A program made the position numbers and the translations under genes. From NCBI GenBank assembly GCA_023078555.1, contig CM041200.1:1240001-1304000 (forward strand): DNA of 64,000 nucleotides. The letters run 5' to 3'. Below the pieces are notes generated by a model. The model was not told where the DNA came from. It worked only from the letters and a program-made list of their open reading frames with translations, and did no database searches. Shown here piece after piece: positions 63,301 through 64,000 of the stretch. Source of the DNA: Ulva prolifera (Eukaryota > Chlorophyta > Ulvophyceae > Ulvales > Ulvaceae). Each line of letters opens with the position of its first letter. Positions within the stretch are counted from its first letter, which is position 1.

Positions 63301-64000
63301 GTGCAGGCTCAGAATCAGGGCCATTACACGAGCTTAGCTTGCTGGCATCAACGGCTGCATGAGCATGAGCCCTCCTTGCTCGTTTCAACAGACTGAACAG
63401 CTCCTCTGCCTTCGCAGCTTCCCCAGCTTCGGCCGAACCTTGTGCTGCCCACGAATCAAAGTGAAATGTTATGATGGCGTGGCTACGAGAGGACGACTCA
63501 TTCATCTGATGAGCCCTTGACCGCCTGCACATACTCTACTGTTCTTCTGCGTGGATGTCTCATTGGAGAGCGAGCATTGTAGCGCAGGTCTGAACTATAA
63601 TTTTCATCAATCTGGGGCGATTGCAAACCTATACGCTAGGGCCTGCTTCAGAACCTCAGTCGCTGCAGCCACATCAGTGCACACGATCCGTTTCACGCCT
63701 TGCAGATAGAAGCCACGACAGCGGCGATGCCGAATCGGTAGCTCTTCACGATTCTGCAAGAGATCCACAACCCTTTCGTTGTAGATCTCTACCACGCTGG
63801 TTGACATCTGAAACTCACGCTGTGTGTGCTCCTGCGCCCTAATGAAGCCTTTGCGTAATGCAGTAAACATCACACCCTCGCCATCTCCGGCGGGACTTTC
63901 AGGCTCTTGACGGCATGTGCTAGGCACTGAATTACCTTCTTCCAAGTGGTTGACTTCATTCTTGTCCTACACAAGTGAGAGCAGCATTGGCTCCCCAGCC
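60302..64000 (-). CDS. Kinesin, N-terminal end beyond the window
   Basis: The motor domain lies at the right end. An exon at about 63630-63945 has ALRKGFIRAQEHTQREFQMS and VVEIYNERVVDLLQ (the kinesin E-I-Y-N-E motif). The next exon (62.88-63.53 kb) has NESSSRSHAIITFHF (switch I), VDLAGSERLKATGSHQGDG (switch II), INRSLFALGRVLHALSE, DSALTKILAHGLES and the closing STSTLHFARLA. The P-loop exon must lie beyond 64000. Loop L8/L9 holds a 40-50-residue insertion before the switch II strand (ARRAHAHAAVDASKLSS region). After the motor come a short coiled-coil (MDLKQKISSLRKENQSLTKA, 62.6 kb), a Pro/Ser-rich region (62.1-62.5 kb) and several further tail exons to the stop at 60302. The subfamily cannot be assigned. 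Confidence 0.88.

Overview
This is nuclear DNA of a eukaryotic alga, most likely a green alga of the trebouxiophyte/chlorophyte kind. The genes are split by many short GT–AG introns. Two are nuclear-encoded plastid ribosomal proteins (uL3c and uL24c). There are also a thylakoid/organelle-type bestrophin, a plant-type MED18 and a plant-like SWIRM amine-oxidase demethylase. The chlorophyte polyadenylation signal TGTAA follows several stop codons. Base composition is mixed: ordinary exons are moderately GC-rich, while some exons (about 11.7-12.5, 27.2-29.0 and 34.2-37.2 kb) are strongly GC-rich. Gene limits below are the outer ends of the coding region, introns included; exons are given where splice sites could be read with confidence.

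Layout, left to right: ANKRD13-like ankyrin protein (+, 0.7-3.4 kb); a gene-poor stretch with a G/T-rich island (4.0-4.6 kb); an SFI1-like tryptophan-repeat protein (+, 6.0-9.3); NOP2 rRNA methyltransferase (-, 9.5-13.4); an unidentified membrane-protein gene (-, ~14.4-15.4); a two-domain universal stress protein (-, 15.5-17.1); a long-terminal-inverted-repeat mobile element (17.3-18.8); a divergent cyclophilin (+, 19.1-20.0); a poorly resolved region (20-22); a bestrophin-family anion channel (-, 22.3-24.6); plastid uL3 (+, 25.0-26.2); an LSD1-type demethylase (-, 27.0-30.1); two very long GT microsatellites (30.9-31.4); a 67-residue single-pass membrane protein (-, 32.0-32.3); a very large unidentified protein rich in Ala-Trp motifs (+, 33.1-39.8); NDUFA9-type complex I subunit (-, 40.0-41.3); RCL1 (+, 42.0-43.6); a dual-specificity-type phosphatase whose exons (-, 44.4-47.1) enclose plastid uL24 (+, 45.6-46.1); BMS1 (-, 47.4-52.6); MED18 (+, 53.2-54.0); LSG1 (-, 54.2-56.8); an unresolved stretch (56.8-60.3); and a kinesin cut by the window end (-, 60.3-64.0).

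The functional theme is ribosome production. NOP2 and LSG1 build the large cytosolic subunit. RCL1 and BMS1, which form a physical complex in the small-subunit processome, lie about 4 kb apart. uL3c and uL24c are structural proteins of the plastid ribosome. The rest is a housekeeping mix of transcription/chromatin (MED18, LSD1-like), cytoskeleton (kinesin, SFI1-like), respiration (NDUFA9), ion transport (bestrophin) and signalling (phosphatase, universal stress protein). No tRNA, rRNA, CRISPR or viral gene was recognised.
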